Shown here in pieces: positions 63,721-64,000 of a stretch of DNA of 64,000 nt (positions are counted from its first letter, which is position 1; every line of letters begins with the position of its first letter). The translations under genes and the position numbers were made by a program. The stretch comes from Bolinopsis microptera (taxonomy: Eukaryota > Ctenophora > Tentaculata > Lobata > Bolinopsidae), in the NCBI RefSeq assembly GCF_026151205.1, contig NC_087074.1, forward strand, positions 20,552,765 to 20,616,764, read 5' to 3'. Under the pieces are notes generated by a model, which had not been told where the DNA came from, made no database searches, and was given only the letters and a program-made list of their open reading frames with translations.

Positions 63721-64000
63721 ACAAACGTGTAAAGAAGCTGAGAAGCTTATTAAACTAGGCCCTGAGTCATGAACAAACGTGTAAAGAAGCTGAGAAGCTT
63801 ATTAAGCTAGGCCCTGAGTCATGAACAAACGTGTAAAGAAGCTGAGAAGCTTATTAAACTAGGTCCTGAGTCATGAACAAACGTGTAAAGAAGCTGAGAA
63901 GCTTATTAAACTAGGCCCTGAGTCATGAACAAACGTGTAAAGAAGCTGAGAAGCTTATTAAGCTAGGCCCTGAGTCATGAACAAACGTGTAAAGAAGCTG
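63665..64000. repeat. 52-bp repeat made from the Z50 exon end, over 6 copies
   Basis: ATGAACAAACGTGTAAAGAA, GCTGAGAAGCTTATTAAGCT and AGGCCCTGAGTC repeated to the end of the window. Confidence 0.92.

Overview
The window is animal (metazoan) nuclear DNA: spliced genes with AT-rich introns, CR1-like non-LTR retrotransposons, foldback DNA elements and many minisatellites. A degenerate internal run of TTAGGG-type telomere-like repeats (17262-17345) weakly favours a non-insect invertebrate. I could not identify the species.

Left part (1-20 kb): tandem arrays (470-1130, 3352-3513), two phase-matched exons of an unidentified gene on the minus strand (3964-4906), a near-complete CR1-like LINE (8870-14460) with broken ORF1 and an open ORF2, a 5'-truncated LINE tail with RNase H (15732-16425), and three inverted-repeat DNA elements (17053-17427, 17578-18375, 18742-19241).

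Main discovery (20.26 kb to the right edge, plus strand): what reads as one very large transcription unit. It starts with shared 5' exons (20263-23104) that encode a novel N-terminus and a Ser/Thr/Pro/Gln-rich linker with two SUMO-consensus motifs. They are followed by about 50 successive terminal exons (named Z1 to Z50 here, 27188-63720). Each has its own 3' splice acceptor, usually a pair of zinc fingers, its own stop codon and often its own AATAAA. Forty-seven of the 50 enter in phase 1, which is exactly the phase of the donor of shared exon 5 (23104). The layout resembles the insect lola and mod(mdg4) loci, where one N-terminus is joined to alternative 3' zinc-finger exons, but it is larger, I see no BTB domain, and the array is still going at the window edge. 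The likely output is a family of DNA-binding proteins that share a regulatory N-terminus and differ in DNA specificity.

The array shows how it grows. Neighbouring exons form sequence subfamilies; the second finger changes from C2H2 in the 5' exons to C2HC in the 3' exons. At least seven truncated exon copies keep the acceptor and first codons and then run into a stop, often across a CTAGTTACC-type minisatellite. Several minisatellites contain splice sites or exon ends as their repeat unit. Other arrays hold palindromic transcription-factor-like cores at 20-21 bp spacing (TTCTAGAA, TGACGTCA, CACGTG).

All splice sites are predictions from sequence; none is backed by RNA data here.
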